In this document: piece after piece, positions 13,401 through 24,200 of the stretch
Layout of the letters: each line of letters begins with the position of its first letter
How positions within the stretch are numbered: the stretch's first letter is position 1
Source of the DNA: Halisarca cf. caerulea
Lineage: Eukaryota > Porifera > Demospongiae > Chondrillida > Halisarcidae
DNA: 64,000 bases
Assembly: GCA_963170055.1 (NCBI GenBank)
Contig: CAUJGJ010000002.1
Span: forward strand, 3,312,346 to 3,376,345
Direction: 5' to 3'
Position numbers and translations under genes: made by a program
The notes under the pieces: generated by a model
What the model was told of the DNA's origin: nothing
The model's input: the letters and a program-made list of their open reading frames with translations, nothing else
Databases searched by the model: none

Positions 13401-16215
13401 TACTAGGCCTACATATACGTATGTACTTGGCCGGCTATAGTTGGAGAGGAATAACTGTGCAATAGTCCTCCGTGATAGGTACTTGCTAGCAATAAAGAAC
13501 GGACAGCGCGAGTCGGTCACATTCCTAATAGAGCTTAATACTTATTCTTAAGACCACAGCAGTGAAGAGTAAGTACTGCAGCAGTGAAAATGTCTATGCC
13601 TATGGTTGCGACGGACATCATTGTCCATTTCCACATGAATGGGCACAAATGTATTCGAGCATAAGATTTGCAGTATACCATATACCGGGAAAGTTTCGCG
13701 GAGTAAAACTTTCGCGAATTCCTAGATTTCACGATATTCGAAATGCAGCGATTCGATAAAAAAACTTTCATGAATCGCTGTATTTCGGATATAGATGTAT
13801 AAAACAGAGCTAGGATTCGCAAAATAAAGTTTTGCGAATGCTGTCGACTTTGCGAAATTCGCGAAACTTTATCTCCATGAAACTTTCCCAGTATACGCTA
13901 ATCTTCGCAAATTAGGCCATTCGCGAAAATAGCAAAAATAAAACCTCGTGAAAATTTCCTGCTATACCGTATATCTGAGTAGATGCATGAAACAGTACCA
14001 AATGTAGAATATTTGGATGACTTATACTGTACAATAAAATTAGTTTGTATGACTCCTTGATCTGGTTATTGATAACCAAGAAGGGCAACAGACGAGTGCA
14101 ATGCATGTTACTCTAGTAATTCAGCATGTTTAGTAAAACCAAAGCACTCAGACCAGATTCACGACAGTATTGCTTTGTCTTTGCAGTATGTAGACTGTCA
14201 TGAAAAGACAAGACTATAGTTAAAAGTGAAATTCTGCTGACTGGTAGACTTTGGAAGGATAAATGGTCACAAAACAGTGAAAAATGGCATATGTCAATTC
14301 TACGTATAGGTTTGTCACAGCACTTCTCATAGAATAATACGAAACAATTTGACTTTATGTACTTACCCCAAAAGGATTGAATCTTTGCCTTTGTTGCCTT
14401 TGTTGAGGTACAATCCTCATGCCGGGAGAAGGAGTGGGGTGAACCAAGTACTTCATTGGATTTTTCATAGCATCCAGTATAGCTTCTTTACTTGACGGTC
14501 CAACGTTGGCCTGACCGTCAGTCAACAGGAGGACTGATGCCACCTTTGCCATTTCACCAGTTCTCTTGATGACCTGCTGCATACCTTCATAGAATAACAG
14601 TACACAAAATGATCCCAGTTGAACAGGGTTAAAAGTTCACATATCCCATAAATGTGGACATCCATTATATATAATCTACTGCAACATTCAGCCCTCCCAC
14701 TAGTGGCACACAATTCTACAGTCATCAACTGTACATGCATGGCTCACCAGTAATAAGGCCATCACACAAGGCAGTGCTGGTAGTAGCTCGAAGTCCATTG
14801 ACAACAACTTTTGCCGACTCTTTTTCTTCCTTTGACATGTGTGTCAGTGGCAGGTCCACCGTAACATCAGATGCATAAGAAACCAAACAAAATCGATCTT
14901 TTTCTTTCACTGAATGAAAATAAATAAGAATTATCAGGTGATTTACAGTAAATGCTGGGTACCTTGAAACACCCTGCTGTTGATGAAACAGGAGGTTCCC
15001 ATTGCAAGTACTATACAAGTAAAATACTGAGTCTCATTCACTTCAGTCTATAGCTAAAGCCAGCCAGGTTGTCATGGACAAAACAGTCGTTCACAAAAAT
15101 TATCACAAATCTGGTCAAGGGTGATACCTCTTTCATACTTGGGTAGGGGAAATATTCCCCTAGAGTCATCTACCATGATAATATGGAAATCACTCAACTA
15201 CGTCCCCTGAGTCTTGAGGAATACATCTCTAGTCTTAGACTAATACTTTCTTAGGAAAATTGATACAAAAGTTGTACATTTTAGCTTTAACAAAAGTTAA
15301 AGTAATTCTATTTACCTTACCGGTATCTATACTTTCGCTTTAGTTACAACCTCCAACTGTTCTTATCACAACTTCCAAATCCATAATAGACCAATACCAA
15401 TAGGTACAAACATACACATCCCAACACATCTTAATGAATATAGCTACTGTAACATACTCTCTATAATGTAATGTATACTTTGTACATAGTCTCTCTTAGT
15501 CTTGCGTATAGCCAGACCACACCCTTACGCAAAAAATGGAAGGAGTGTGGTCTGGCTATGCGAGACTGGTACTCCGTATAATGTACACTTTGGAAACTGA
15601 AAAAGTTTTTCATACTACTATTAGAGGCAATCACTACATTTTTGTGGCTGCAATAGGACATCCCAGCTTCCATTCCTCAGTTGGGGGCTATTATAGAGAA
15701 CTTTCTACTTGGGGAGTTTATAAGACTATTGTGCAAAATCATAGATATTCTTAGTCTCTATACTAGTATTGAGAGTCTATGGTAAGATCTTCCTCTGCAT
15801 ATGCGAGAGAACTAGCAGTGAAGGGAGGCAGGGTGTCCATTATAGTCAAAGGTCATTTCGTCCAGTACTGCAACACCGATACCTTGACTAGTTTTGGAGT
15901 ATCTCACTCACAATGTCAAGAATTTGTCGTTGAAAAACTGTGATTGCACAAGAATGATATCTATTCCTCAAAATGCAACTTACGTTGATCAATGATAAAG
16001 ACAAGAGTCTCCTTTACCAAGTTTATCTTGGATCCACCCATAGAACCGCTTCTATCTATCACTGCAACGAGGTCGATTTCTGATCGTGATGTCGGTTCAT
16101 AGAAAGGAGCAGTCATCGTGGCAGTAGCCCAGCATTTCTCCTGCCCTCCTGGTGAGTAAGACGTATACTCTGGAGTAATTTCAAGCGCAATTTTATCCTG
16201 ATCTTGTTGAGCCAT
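7415..16215 (-). CDS. VWA-domain protein, copy B, complete, 11 exons, 608 aa
   Basis: Exons: 15984-16215, 14748-14909, 14367-14584, 12468-12890, 11772-11894, 11025-11170, 10766-10956, 10020-10112, 9056-9141, 7765-7853, 7415-7478. All borders are GT-AG and phases sum to 609 codons including stop. A VWA domain spans about residues 45-390: MIDAS D54-x-S56-x-S58 (DRSGS), a Thr near 121-123, and D154 in LLLTDG. Residues 205-345 (exon 4) are a Pro/Gln-rich insert with three near-identical units built on QQAAPxMQQQGPPLQQQAPL; it precedes the last VWA strand IYTFGFG. After the domain come a beta-rich region (about 387-500), a helical segment with KMRISALRSLKEARELGG, then a Gly/Ser tail ending QRSAQFKDSLSSSSCSSK. 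No signal peptide or membrane segment is visible, so a cytosolic location is inferred. The final exon rests on one weak acceptor. Function unknown. Confidence 0.85.
8114..8797. mobile_element. MITE with terminal inverted repeats, carrying a nested MITE
   Basis: Ends are imperfect inverted repeats: 'tactgtccggaatttttg' on the left and 'caaaaatttcagacagta' on the right. A second element (8375-8564) is inserted inside. Lies in intron 9 of VWA copy B. No transposase frame. Confidence 0.65.
8375..8564. mobile_element. Pogo/Tigger-like MITE ('acaaaggacact' family)
   Basis: Begins TACAGTGGAATCTCTGA and ends TCAGAGATTTCACTGTA, i.e. inverted CAGTGGAA-type ends with TA at both borders. A second copy with the same body lies at 20189-20371. 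About 190 bp, non-coding. Confidence 0.75.
9299..9477. mobile_element. Pogo/Tigger-like MITE ('aatccgcc' family)
   Basis: Starts CAGTGAAACCTCTCTAATCC and ends GGATTAGAGAGGTTTTGCTG, flanked by TA or near-TA. About 180 bp in intron 8 of VWA copy B. Confidence 0.75.
9524..9964. mobile_element. MITE with ~25-bp terminal inverted repeats
   Basis: Left end 'gacggaagaccactttagtg' is inverted at the right end 'agtggtcttccgtc' (9940-9964), with one or two mismatches. About 440 bp in intron 8 of VWA copy B; the interior codes for nothing recognisable. Confidence 0.7.
10420..10720. repeat. Dispersed repeat ('ttggacaaatgtccta')
   Basis: The block with TTGGACAAATGTCCTA and ATCATTTTGG also occurs at 62640-62930 in the same order and orientation, each ending in 'caatgtctgaatgct' or 'caatatctgaatgct'. 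A non-coding repeat family, here in intron 7 of VWA copy B. Confidence 0.6.
12540..12800 (-). repeat. In-frame tandem repeat encoding Pro/Gln units in VWA copy B
   Basis: Three units of roughly 108-114 bp (key words 'gctgctgttgtacaagggga' and 'gttgctgcat') that keep the reading frame of exon 4. High similarity between units implies recent expansion or homogenisation. Confidence 0.9.
13220..13400. repeat. Dispersed repeat shared with 38316-38480
   Basis: Both places carry, in the same order, 'tgaattggtcccat/tgaatttgtcccat', 'cacagttt', 'ttcacgattctgggctg/ttcacaattctgggctg', 'acagctatat' and 'gaggttcttgat'. Non-coding; here in intron 3 of VWA copy B. Confidence 0.65.
13676..13978. mobile_element. 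MITE rich in 'ttcgcgaa' words
   Basis: Left part 'accgggaaagtttcgcg' is mirrored by 'catgaaactttcccagtata' near 13878-13897, with dense TTCGCGAA/TTCGCAA words between and beyond. Exact right end unclear. Non-coding. Confidence 0.55.
15498..15567. mobile_element. Short palindromic MITE, 'tagtctcgcgtagccagacc' family
   Basis: Arms 'agtcttgcgtatagccagac' and 'gtctggctatgcgagact' are near-perfect inverted repeats. Same termini as the elements at 19404, 24073, 33540, 34009, 38574 and 44291. Intron 1 of VWA copy B. Confidence 0.8.
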
Positions 16216-16326
16216 AGTGGACCAAAGACGTTGACGGGTTGCTGTACGCACAACTTCGGGAATTTATACCAGGTCCTGCTGTACGGAAGTGGGTGAGTCA
16301 TCGTACAATTCTATTCTGGGGATACG

Positions 16327-16348
16327 CTATTTATAAACATGACGCAAT
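16327..16348 (-). promoter_or_regulatory. Putative core promoter of VWA copy B: TATA box plus bZIP-like site
   Basis: Minus strand reads ATTGCGTCATG (16338-16348) followed by TTTATAAATAG (16327-16337), about 110 bp upstream of the start codon at 16215. This matches the copy A arrangement (3013-3034) base for base except at the junction, while flanking sequence has diverged more. Confidence 0.55.
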
Positions 16349-16354
16349 ATTCAC

Positions 16355-16680
16355 AGCCCCAAATCAGAATTGTATGCAGCCCAAAGTAAATCATAGTACT
16401 ACGTACATTAATTTATTCCCGGGCCCGACAATACAGCATAACATTGTGTTCGAAGTGCTATTCTTTACCATGGGATTTACACATCAAATAGCCCATGCAG
16501 ATATGCATGAGCTTTGTCACGCTCTTCTTTAAAAAGATTCCATTGTCCATGCTTGTTCAACAAGAATTAATCAATATTACATACCCATGCAATAGTTTAT
16601 AAAGAAGCATTCACACAAGTCATCAGGAATAGATCTAGAGTAATGTAGTTTGCATTGATCAGGACCTGTGTGGTGCTGCC
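16355..16680 (-). pseudogene. Decayed fragment of the F-box gene 3' end
   Basis: Stretches such as 'caaatcagaattg', 'acagcataacat', 'taccatgggattta', 'atgagctttgt' and 'acaagtcatcaggaatag' match 17067-17400 of the intact F-box gene in order, with deletions and no open frame. It lies directly upstream of the VWA copy B promoter. Confidence 0.75.
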
Positions 16681-16929
16681 GCCTAGCAACATGCTACTCC
16701 ATGCACTGCATGTATGGTACGTAAGTGGTTCAATTGTCTCATGAATTGATGAAGCACGCTATAGATATATATCAGCCCATTTTGTCAAGTTTAGTGCTCA
16801 TGCGCTGCATGCAGCTACGCAGGCATTTATCCTTCCATATAAGTTGCCTCTATTCTATTGAAGATCTGCACAATGTCATTCTTCACCACAGACTTTGGGC
16901 ATTTCGCACTGGAGGAATAGTTAGCCTAA

Positions 16930-16995
16930 GGTCATTGCATCTCTACTCTGGGATCTACCCATGTGCTATTAACTCTATAAACGTGATGCAATCTT
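16930..16995 (-). pseudogene. Third, decayed copy of the VWA promoter region
   Basis: Plus-strand 'tactctgggatct', 'ctataaacgtgatgcaat' and 'cttcac' correspond in order to 'ttctggggata', 'tataaacatgacgcaat' and 'ttcac' at copy B. The bZIP-like core is mutated (GACGCAAT to GATGCAAT). No VWA exon is recognisable downstream on the minus strand. Confidence 0.55.
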
Positions 16996-17037
16996 CACAT
17001 ATCGTTGCAAAAAAAAACAAAAAACAAACAAGGACCA

Positions 17038-18981
17038 TTACATTATTGACAACCAAATAGGCCGCAAATCAGAATTGAAATCTGCACTAGACATGTCTAG
17101 AAGTAAATCTCTGTCATTTCTCCTGCTACAATTATCCTGAACAATACATTTCCCTGACAACACAGCATAACATGTGTTCAAATTGCTGGTAAGATGCTTG
17201 ATGAACTCCTTAAATTTTTTACCATGGGACTTGCGCATCAAAATAGCAACAGAAATGAGCTTTGTGTTTCCTTTCAACAAGACTTCAATAGATTTCATAC
17301 TGATGTGTTCAACGAGAAGATGCAAATGAGTCATTTTACCAATTGTTCCCAAAGATGCGCACAAGTCATCAGGAATAGAGTAGGTTGAGCTGATCAGGTA
17401 CAATTGAGTAAGAGCACCAAACACATTCACATCTCGCATGGGTAGTGGGAGTGTGATGCTTCCAAATCCAATGCCAGAATGGTGAGATCTGTACTCCAAA
17501 TGGAACTTCTGCAACAGCTGGCAACGACTAAAGATGCTACTCACTGCCCTAGGAAAGCCCCTGCTGGTGGTAGTTGTTATGGACAAGTGAGTTAAGTGAT
17601 CGAAAAACTGTATTAGGCCTAAATGTGAGTCTGAAATAGAAGAACATGGCAAACAAGAAGACTTGTCACAGTAGTGATTGCAACAAACAAGCTCCAAACC
17701 CTTCAAAGTACTTAATTTTTTGCAGTACACAGCAAGTTGATCTTGGTTGTTGAAAACAGAGTCTGAAGCACTGGTTTTGGCTGTTGAAGTGCAACTAAAA
17801 CAACAGTTGCTGACTGTCAGTGACTTCAAGTTTGTTAAAGAAAGGATTTTCCAAAAATCAATGTGATTTATCTTGGAAAAAGAAATTCTTGATAATCCCA
17901 AATATTTTAGTCTTTGGCAACATTTTACCAGTACTTCCAGACCACATAGATGAGTTAAGGCATTAAAGCACCCAGAAATGCAAAACACCATTAATTGAGG
18001 ACAAGAATGAGCAATGTGGCAGATTTGCTCAGGAATCAAAGAGGTGATATTTGAGAGATCAAGATGTGTTAGATTGTGCGGAGTGGTAATAAAAGAATTA
18101 GGTATACTGACCAACTCAACAAAATTTGCAAAATGACATCCATCATAACTAATAACTGGCATGCAACTTTTCATCTCCATCCCAAGCGATTCCTGACAGA
18201 CACATTTAAAATGTAAACTTGATGATTCTTCTCCATTGTTTAGGGTAACTTGCATAGTGGGCTTACATGATCCTTGCCATCCTATGCGAACACACTGGAG
18301 ACATAAAGTAAACGTACCAGACCCCTCACAAGAAATCATGGGTGATTTCATTTGAATATGAGTGCACCAAGTCATATATAGTGTAGACAGGGAGAGTGGG
18401 GCTTGATTGCTAAGATGCAACTCAACATGTTGCGGTCTGCAACGATTCTTCAACCAAGCATCAAAACACTGTAGCAGGTCTACTTGTGAGGGGATATGTG
18501 TATGAGACATGTACAAGGCCAGGTGATGTAGTTTACTCATGGCAGACAAAGATTTAGGACTAAATACAGGCTCGTGTGGTGGCACGGACACCAACACATC
18601 CAAGCTTTTGAGGTTTTTAAGGTTATTACATAATGCATCAATGTGAGGTGATGTAAGCTGGGGTGCTTTAATCAGAAGGCCTAAGCTCTGGAGAGCACAA
18701 CAACGTCCGACAATACCCACAATCTTTGTTAAAGACATTAAACCATGTATGTACAAGTTAACAATAAAGGTGCAGTTCTTTTTCATCAACGACTCTAACA
18801 ATTTCCATCCATGTGATGTTAAGTAAGATAACTTCACTGTCTTCCATAAACTTGGATCTAGCGATACTCTACGAAGGTGCACACAAGTGCAAGAAATAGC
18901 TACTTTGTCCCTTGTACCCAGGAACTGAAAGATATGGCCCAAGATTTCTGCTGGTAAACAAATTAGTGAGGTGTTTTCCAT
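17038..18981 (-). CDS. F-box / leucine-rich-repeat protein, 647 aa, single exon
   Basis: Uninterrupted minus-strand frame from MENTSLICLPAEI to the stop at 17038. Residues about 5-45 form an F-box (LPAEILGHIFQFLGTRDK then LDPSLWKTV), the Skp1-binding motif of SCF ubiquitin ligases. Most of the remainder is irregular leucine-rich sequence with repeats such as LTHLDLSNI, LKYLGLSRI and LKSLTVSN, typical of FBXL substrate-recognition domains. By family knowledge it would recruit a substrate to an SCF E3 ligase; the substrate cannot be guessed. The absence of introns contrasts with the neighbouring spliced genes and could reflect retroposition, though no poly-A tail or target-site duplication was found. 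Its 3' end has been duplicated in pieces next to each VWA promoter. Confidence 0.85.
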   Translation of the reverse strand: MENTSLICLPAEILGHIFQFLGTRDKVAISCTCVHLRRVSLDPSLWKTVKLSYLTSHGWKLLESLMKKNCTFIVNLYIHGLMSLTKIVGIVGRCCALQSLGLLIKAPQLTSPHIDALCNNLKNLKSLDVLVSVPPHEPVFSPKSLSAMSKLHHLALYMSHTHIPSQVDLLQCFDAWLKNRCRPQHVELHLSNQAPLSLSTLYMTWCTHIQMKSPMISCEGSGTFTLCLQCVRIGWQGSCKPTMQVTLNNGEESSSLHFKCVCQESLGMEMKSCMPVISYDGCHFANFVELVSIPNSFITTPHNLTHLDLSNITSLIPEQICHIAHSCPQLMVFCISGCFNALTHLCGLEVLVKCCQRLKYLGLSRISFSKINHIDFWKILSLTNLKSLTVSNCCFSCTSTAKTSASDSVFNNQDQLAVYCKKLSTLKGLELVCCNHYCDKSSCLPCSSISDSHLGLIQFFDHLTHLSITTTTSRGFPRAVSSIFSRCQLLQKFHLEYRSHHSGIGFGSITLPLPMRDVNVFGALTQLYLISSTYSIPDDLCASLGTIGKMTHLHLLVEHISMKSIEVLLKGNTKLISVAILMRKSHGKKFKEFIKHLTSNLNTCYAVLSGKCIVQDNCSRRNDRDLLLDMSSADFNSDLRPIWLSIM

Positions 18982-19141
18982 TTTCTGATCATCGAATTTT
19001 CCTACGCAGTGTGCCGCGCTAGCAGATGTAGTCAGACCTCAACATTTTGTCGACATTCGATACGCCATTTTGTCAAGTAGAGCCCAAGAGTAGTGCACGT
19101 GACGATTTTCCAAGCAAATGCGCGCGTATCCTTTTACCAAA

Positions 19142-19321
19142 TACAGTCAAACCTCGTTAGTGAGTACACCTGGGGACTCTCCAAATTGCTACTCACTATC
19201 AGTAGTACTTGCTAACCATATAGATTAGTATTATGGGTTATAAGCTGGGGTATCATATCCTTGTACTTCCTAACCAGGTATTACTCATTAACAGTGTTCT
19301 TACTAACGAGGTTCTACTGTA
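19142..19321. mobile_element. Pogo/Tigger-like MITE ('cctcgttagtgagtac' family)
   Basis: TACAGTCAAACCTCGTTAG at the left and CTAACGAGGTTCTACTGTA at the right are inverted ends with TA borders. A near-identical body is at 34536-34725. About 180 bp, non-coding. Confidence 0.85.
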
Positions 19322-19403
19322 CCTCAAACTTGTTAAGTTTTGGTCAGAATTTTGACACAAATCACGCTCGATAAGTATGTGATTAGTCTCACCATGGATA
19401 CTA

Positions 19404-19509
19404 TGGTCTTGCGTAGCCCAAACCGCTATTTCGCCTCCTTTATTGGTGACGATGACTTAATAGTCACCAATGAAGGAGACAAAATAGTGGTCTGGGCTAC
19501 ACGAGACCA
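19404..19509. mobile_element. Palindromic MITE, 'tagtctcgcgtagcc' family
   Basis: Left arm 'ggtcttgcgtagcccaaacc' through 'attggtgac' is inverted as 'gtcaccaatgaagg' through 'gtctgggctacacgagacc', about 46-bp arms and a 12-bp loop. Closely related to the element at 44291-44416. Confidence 0.85.
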
Positions 19510-20188
19510 GTATGTGGTATTGCATATGAAAATCAGAAATAAATATTTTCTACTTCATACATGTCATTTTGTTGGCTTGAAGTTTACATTAAAATTATCT
19601 CACCATGAGTGAAACAATGTACACACAAATTAACTTATAGTACTTCTGGTTAAACTGAGCAAATGGGTCAACTACCAAATCCCTTGGAGAGGCCCTTTAT
19701 AATGAATTCACTGCCAGGGATATGAACTCTATATAGCTGGCTGGAAGACTATTGGAGGTTGTTGGAGGTTGTGCGGTTGCACTTCATTAGTAAGACATGG
19801 AGTACAATACACAGGGTGCTAACCAATTAACACGCTCTTTTAGAGTAATTGTGATCGAACATCATGTCATGATCAACATTAAAGCTCTCATTGCAAGATT
19901 GGAGGGCATGCAAATGCCTTATCTATGTATATACACATCTCTTGTGTACTCTACATACATACATGAATGGAAGCCCATCCTTCCCTTGTTATGAAACAAG
20001 TAGAGAATATGTAAAATACAAGTTAACTTTACGTACATACACACAAGCATAGCACACAGCTGCAGGTAATGGTACACTAATTAAAGGATTGTTCACATAA
20101 ATTCCATGATAAAGTTGATTCCTAAAATATACATCAGAATAATCTCCATTTGCTAGAAATGATACAAAAGTGAGCTATGCTATCCATA
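19510..20188. other. No recognisable gene
   Basis: AT-rich intergenic sequence between the F-box gene and the 3' end of the next gene. Nothing recognised. Confidence 0.5.
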
Positions 20189-20371
20189 TAGAGGACACTT
20201 TGGGACAGTCATTTTGTCCTTTGTAAGGAGGTTGTCCTTTATTGGGAAATCCAATTAAAATGTATTGGAACTATAGGGAGAAAACATTTTGGGACCTCCA
20301 GCTGTGTCCTTAAATTTGTAGAGAGATTATCTTTATTTCGGAGCATCCACTATAACGGAGATTCCACTGTA
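20189..20371. mobile_element. Pogo/Tigger-like MITE ('acaaaggacact' family), left end truncated
   Basis: The body matches 8375-8564 ('gggacagtcattttgtcctt', 'tgggacctccagctgtgtcc') and the right end ATTCCACTGTA is intact; the left terminus is lost. Confidence 0.75.
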
Positions 20372-20819
20372 TACGTACATACATATATAGATGTGATTAT
20401 ATTGTGATGACGTATGCATGATGAGATTCAATATTAAGGCTGTTTTTGAATATACCAAACCATGCATAGTGCATGGGGGGGGGGGGCACAAGGGGGCAGG
20501 GGGGCTTAAGCCCCTCCACTCTGCAGAACAGAGGGGCATAGCCCCGGCCCCCACTTTATTCCAAGACTCAAAAAAAACTATATCCAGAATATGCGAAGTT
20601 GGATACTTGTACAATCCCAAGGACCTATGCACCTATAGAGGCTTCCATGAATGCATTATTTTGTGTTTATTCTTCATAAAGTGCAATTAATAGTTACCAG
20701 AGGGCCAACAAACTAACTTCAATTTGTGGTATACTGCACTACTTACAGGAAATTGCAAGTAACAGTAACTATTGTATACTACAGACCAAGCTAGCTGGGC
20801 AGAAACTTGAGCCACCCCC

Positions 20820-20837
20820 CCCCCCCCCCCCCCCCCC
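20820..20837. repeat. Poly-C tract
   Basis: A run of about 20 C beginning near 20815, broken by a single A. Similar homopolymers occur at 20475-20485 (G), 30452-30468 (G) and 36560-36586 (C). Confidence 0.9.
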
Positions 20838-20874
20838 ACCACTTTGCAACATGTGCCGCTGCCCCTGGTGCAGG

Positions 20875-21055
20875 TGCAGTGGAGCCCTGCTAACACAAAT
20901 TAATTGCTTATAAGATGAAATTATGGTTATAATATGAACGCATGCAGAATGGCCCTCCAATGCCAACAGCAGCCTATATGTTTGTCCTGATATACTTGTG
21001 ATAAAATGAACATACATCATTCCCTTGAATTTCATGTTCAGAGGGTTTCGCTGTA
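20875..21055. mobile_element. Pogo/Tigger-like MITE
   Basis: Left CAGTGGAGCCCTGCTAAC and right GAGGGTTTCGCTGTA have the CAGTGG.../...CTGTA inverted-end signature of the other ~180-bp elements. The body is unrelated. Confidence 0.5.
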
Positions 21056-21234
21056 TTTATATGGAAGCTAGTTCCATTGCATATAAAGTTATAATTTATA
21101 TATAAGTGAAAATCTTCTCACAAAAGTTAAACAATTGCTAGCTTATATGAATAAGACTGAATAATGTATTGAAAAGCAAAATTCAATGCTATGGATTTAT
21201 GAGGCAATGATCATGAGTTAAGGCCTGGAGTTCA

Positions 21235-24200
21235 TCACAGTGGGCTCAGTGGGACCTCTGAGTACTCATCAATCCTGTCAACTCCCTTTGATAATGACGG
21301 TGTCCTTGTGTAGTTCCTCACTTTGTCCTTTGGAGTACGCACAAGTTGTTCATTCTCTGAATTGAGAAGCTCATCAAAGGTACCTACACCATTCCTGCAA
21401 AGTGCATAGCAAGCCATGAATTAGCAGCTGTATAGGCACTTGTGCTACAATGCATAATAATATTTTGTTTAAATGCGAAGAAATTTAAGCAGTTTCCACT
21501 GATATGTACATACGTAGGCTGCAAGTCCACTCATAATATTATGGAGTCCATAATGTAGTATTGACACTGAAAAAAAATACAAGGCTAACATATGTACATT
21601 GGCCCAAAATTATCTTCACCTGTAAAATAACAATACAGTACAGTTACAAGCATTTCGAAGTGATACTGGTACAACATTTTCACACACTAGCTACAGAATA
21701 CAGTATTTAAAAACCTTTGTAGGCCAATCCCTATAAAAACTTCGAATCTCAGATGGCTGATTATTCTTCTTGTTCTCGCCATTTTTTCTTCTATCTAAGC
21801 TACAGGTCTAGCTCCAGGACGGATCTGGAGGTCTCATTTTTTGCCAGTGAACTCTGATTGGTAGCATGAAGTGTTTTGAACCAATGCCTACGTTTCTATG
21901 GCAAGAAAAAATTCAATAAGCAAATTTAAGACATTCAATGGATTAGCCATTTTCAGTTCAGCCTAGTGGCTACATGACTAGGCATTAGAGTACATGCACA
22001 AGGCCATGCATTTGTAGACCGCTGACTATATAGCACTCCTTTGTTCAAGCCTTTGCTTCTAGTTGGATACACTAATTATAGTGAAGTAGCTGCATAGCTT
22101 TAGTTAGTCCATCTCGCAAGATTCGATTGTGGTCCTTCTCAACTGAAGTGGAAACCTTCTTTTAACAGCCTCTATATGAGCAACTTCATTTTAAAGGAAA
22201 ACTGCACAGACAAGGATGTATAAAAACCATTGAAGTAAAGGGATGTAGAATAATTGACACAGGACCATGCAAAAAGCTTTATCAAACAGCATCCTCCTAA
22301 ACACTTGAAACAAGGCTAAGTTGTGAAAAGGGTACAGGATTAGACAGTCAAAGGGCAAGATGGACATAGGGCTATACATACATGAGGCTAAATGGGCCGT
22401 TATAGATCTAGACAGAGTTTAGCTGAGTACACACTGCAAATTCCTATATCCCGCACATATCTATGCTACGGATGTACGTAGGAATTTGCACAGTGTGCAC
22501 CCAGTCCAATTAAACTCTGTCTAGCCTTATACTCGCCTAGCCTTGTGCATTTACAACCGTACATGCACAAGGCTAGGCTAGTATAAGGCTAGACAGAGTT
22601 TAGTGCTATGGTCGTCTAGCCCTATGTACACTTCCCCTTTGCCCACCTAGCACTGTGCCTGTTTCACAACTTACCCTTGTTCCAAGTGTTTTTGGAGGAT
22701 GCTTCTTGATAAACCTTTTTGAACAGTCTTGTGTCAATCCTACATCCTTTTACCATTTTAAAATGGTTTTATACACCTTTTTATTATGCATGCTGAATAG
22801 ACTTTTTCCACTGAACTCTAGTTATTTCTTTGCTTACCTCTTTCTCAGGTTTTGCTTTTTCATAAAGTCTACTTCATTGACAAAGGCCTTGGCACAGCGC
22901 TTATCTAAGCGAGATGAGTGTCTGTCTTTGGTTGGTCTCATTCCCCGCCATATTGTCTTGATGATAAGTCCTACCACAGCATGCCATGTAATCTTAGTAC
23001 ACAGTATTAAACAGTGACCCTGTGCAGAAAGAGTCCTTCATTGACAAGACACATAATGGCCATGTTTTCACATCATCACGTTACATTCAGTCCCATGATA
23101 TCCACATCTAAGAGTGGCATACTCTCATGACTACACAGTTATGTACATTTGTAAAAAATGGACATAATTCCCAGGTTCATCAAGTCATCCACCATACCTT
23201 CTGCCATTCTGGGTTCATTTTTGCAAAGTAGGCAATATGAGGCTTTCTCAATTCTTTCTGGGAAATAGGAGCAACAAAATCCTTTATATTGTGTGTTTGT
23301 TGCTTGATAACAAAAGTCTCAGGATCATAGAGTTCCCCATAAGCACTTCCAAACTCGTCCATTAGTCTAGATGGTGGCAAGAAACATTATTCACATGCTT
23401 TCACATACAGTAACTATGACGGAAAAGACACAAGTCAAACCTTCTGTGAAATTCTGGTGGTACTGGGTGGTCATACCGTGGATAGGCCTCCTCAAAGTTG
23501 TTGACTGCTAGCAAGTAGCTCATATAGCTGTAGACCTTGTAGATCATATACGTTGGCCGCCCTGGGTAGCGCAGCAAATACCACAGAGAAGGAACGAATA
23601 GGTTGGCATAGAACATTGGTCCACCTGTAAAATCCTTCTTGAAGAAGGATAGTCCAGACTGGTAGAGTATGAAGGTAGGACATACTGTAAGCTACAAATA
23701 CGTACATATGTGTATATTTAGTGTGAATAACGTGAGGGAATTCCTCTTAAAAAATCACTGAAAGGTAATTTTTGTAAAGCATGTATGGTTTACAGTCTAC
23801 CAATAACGAATGTACACACACTAACTTACTTTGAAAATTGTACATTTTTGGCCATCCACTTCTTTGATACTTGTACTAAAAGCAAACGTTCCTCTAAGTA
23901 CACCCGTGACACGATCACGATACAAGCACATGGTGTCGTACTTCAAGATACCCAGGCGCACATCTTCTAGGCTACACGCAAAACAAGTGCATGATTCGCT
24001 AAGAATACATTTTAGAATATATGTACGCACAACTTCAGTGGCGCTTGTTAACATTCTTTACATTTGCATTGCAGTCTCATACCCAGGCTGTCACCCAGAC
24101 ACCATTTCATACGTATATACGGTCGTACATTACCATCCAGGTGATAGCCTGGGTACAAGACTCCCCAGTAGAAATACAACCATATGATATACTGTATATT

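Noticed and set aside
21514..21566. Candidate small exon (HYGLHNIMSGLAAY) in the eight-exon gene
   Set aside because: Its phase does not fit its neighbours; exon 22838-23019 joins directly to 21235-21394 in phase without it.
22655..23017. 120-codon plus-strand hydrophobic frame
   Set aside because: It overlaps antisense an exon (22838-23019) that fits the minus-strand gene in phase; the rest is a MITE.
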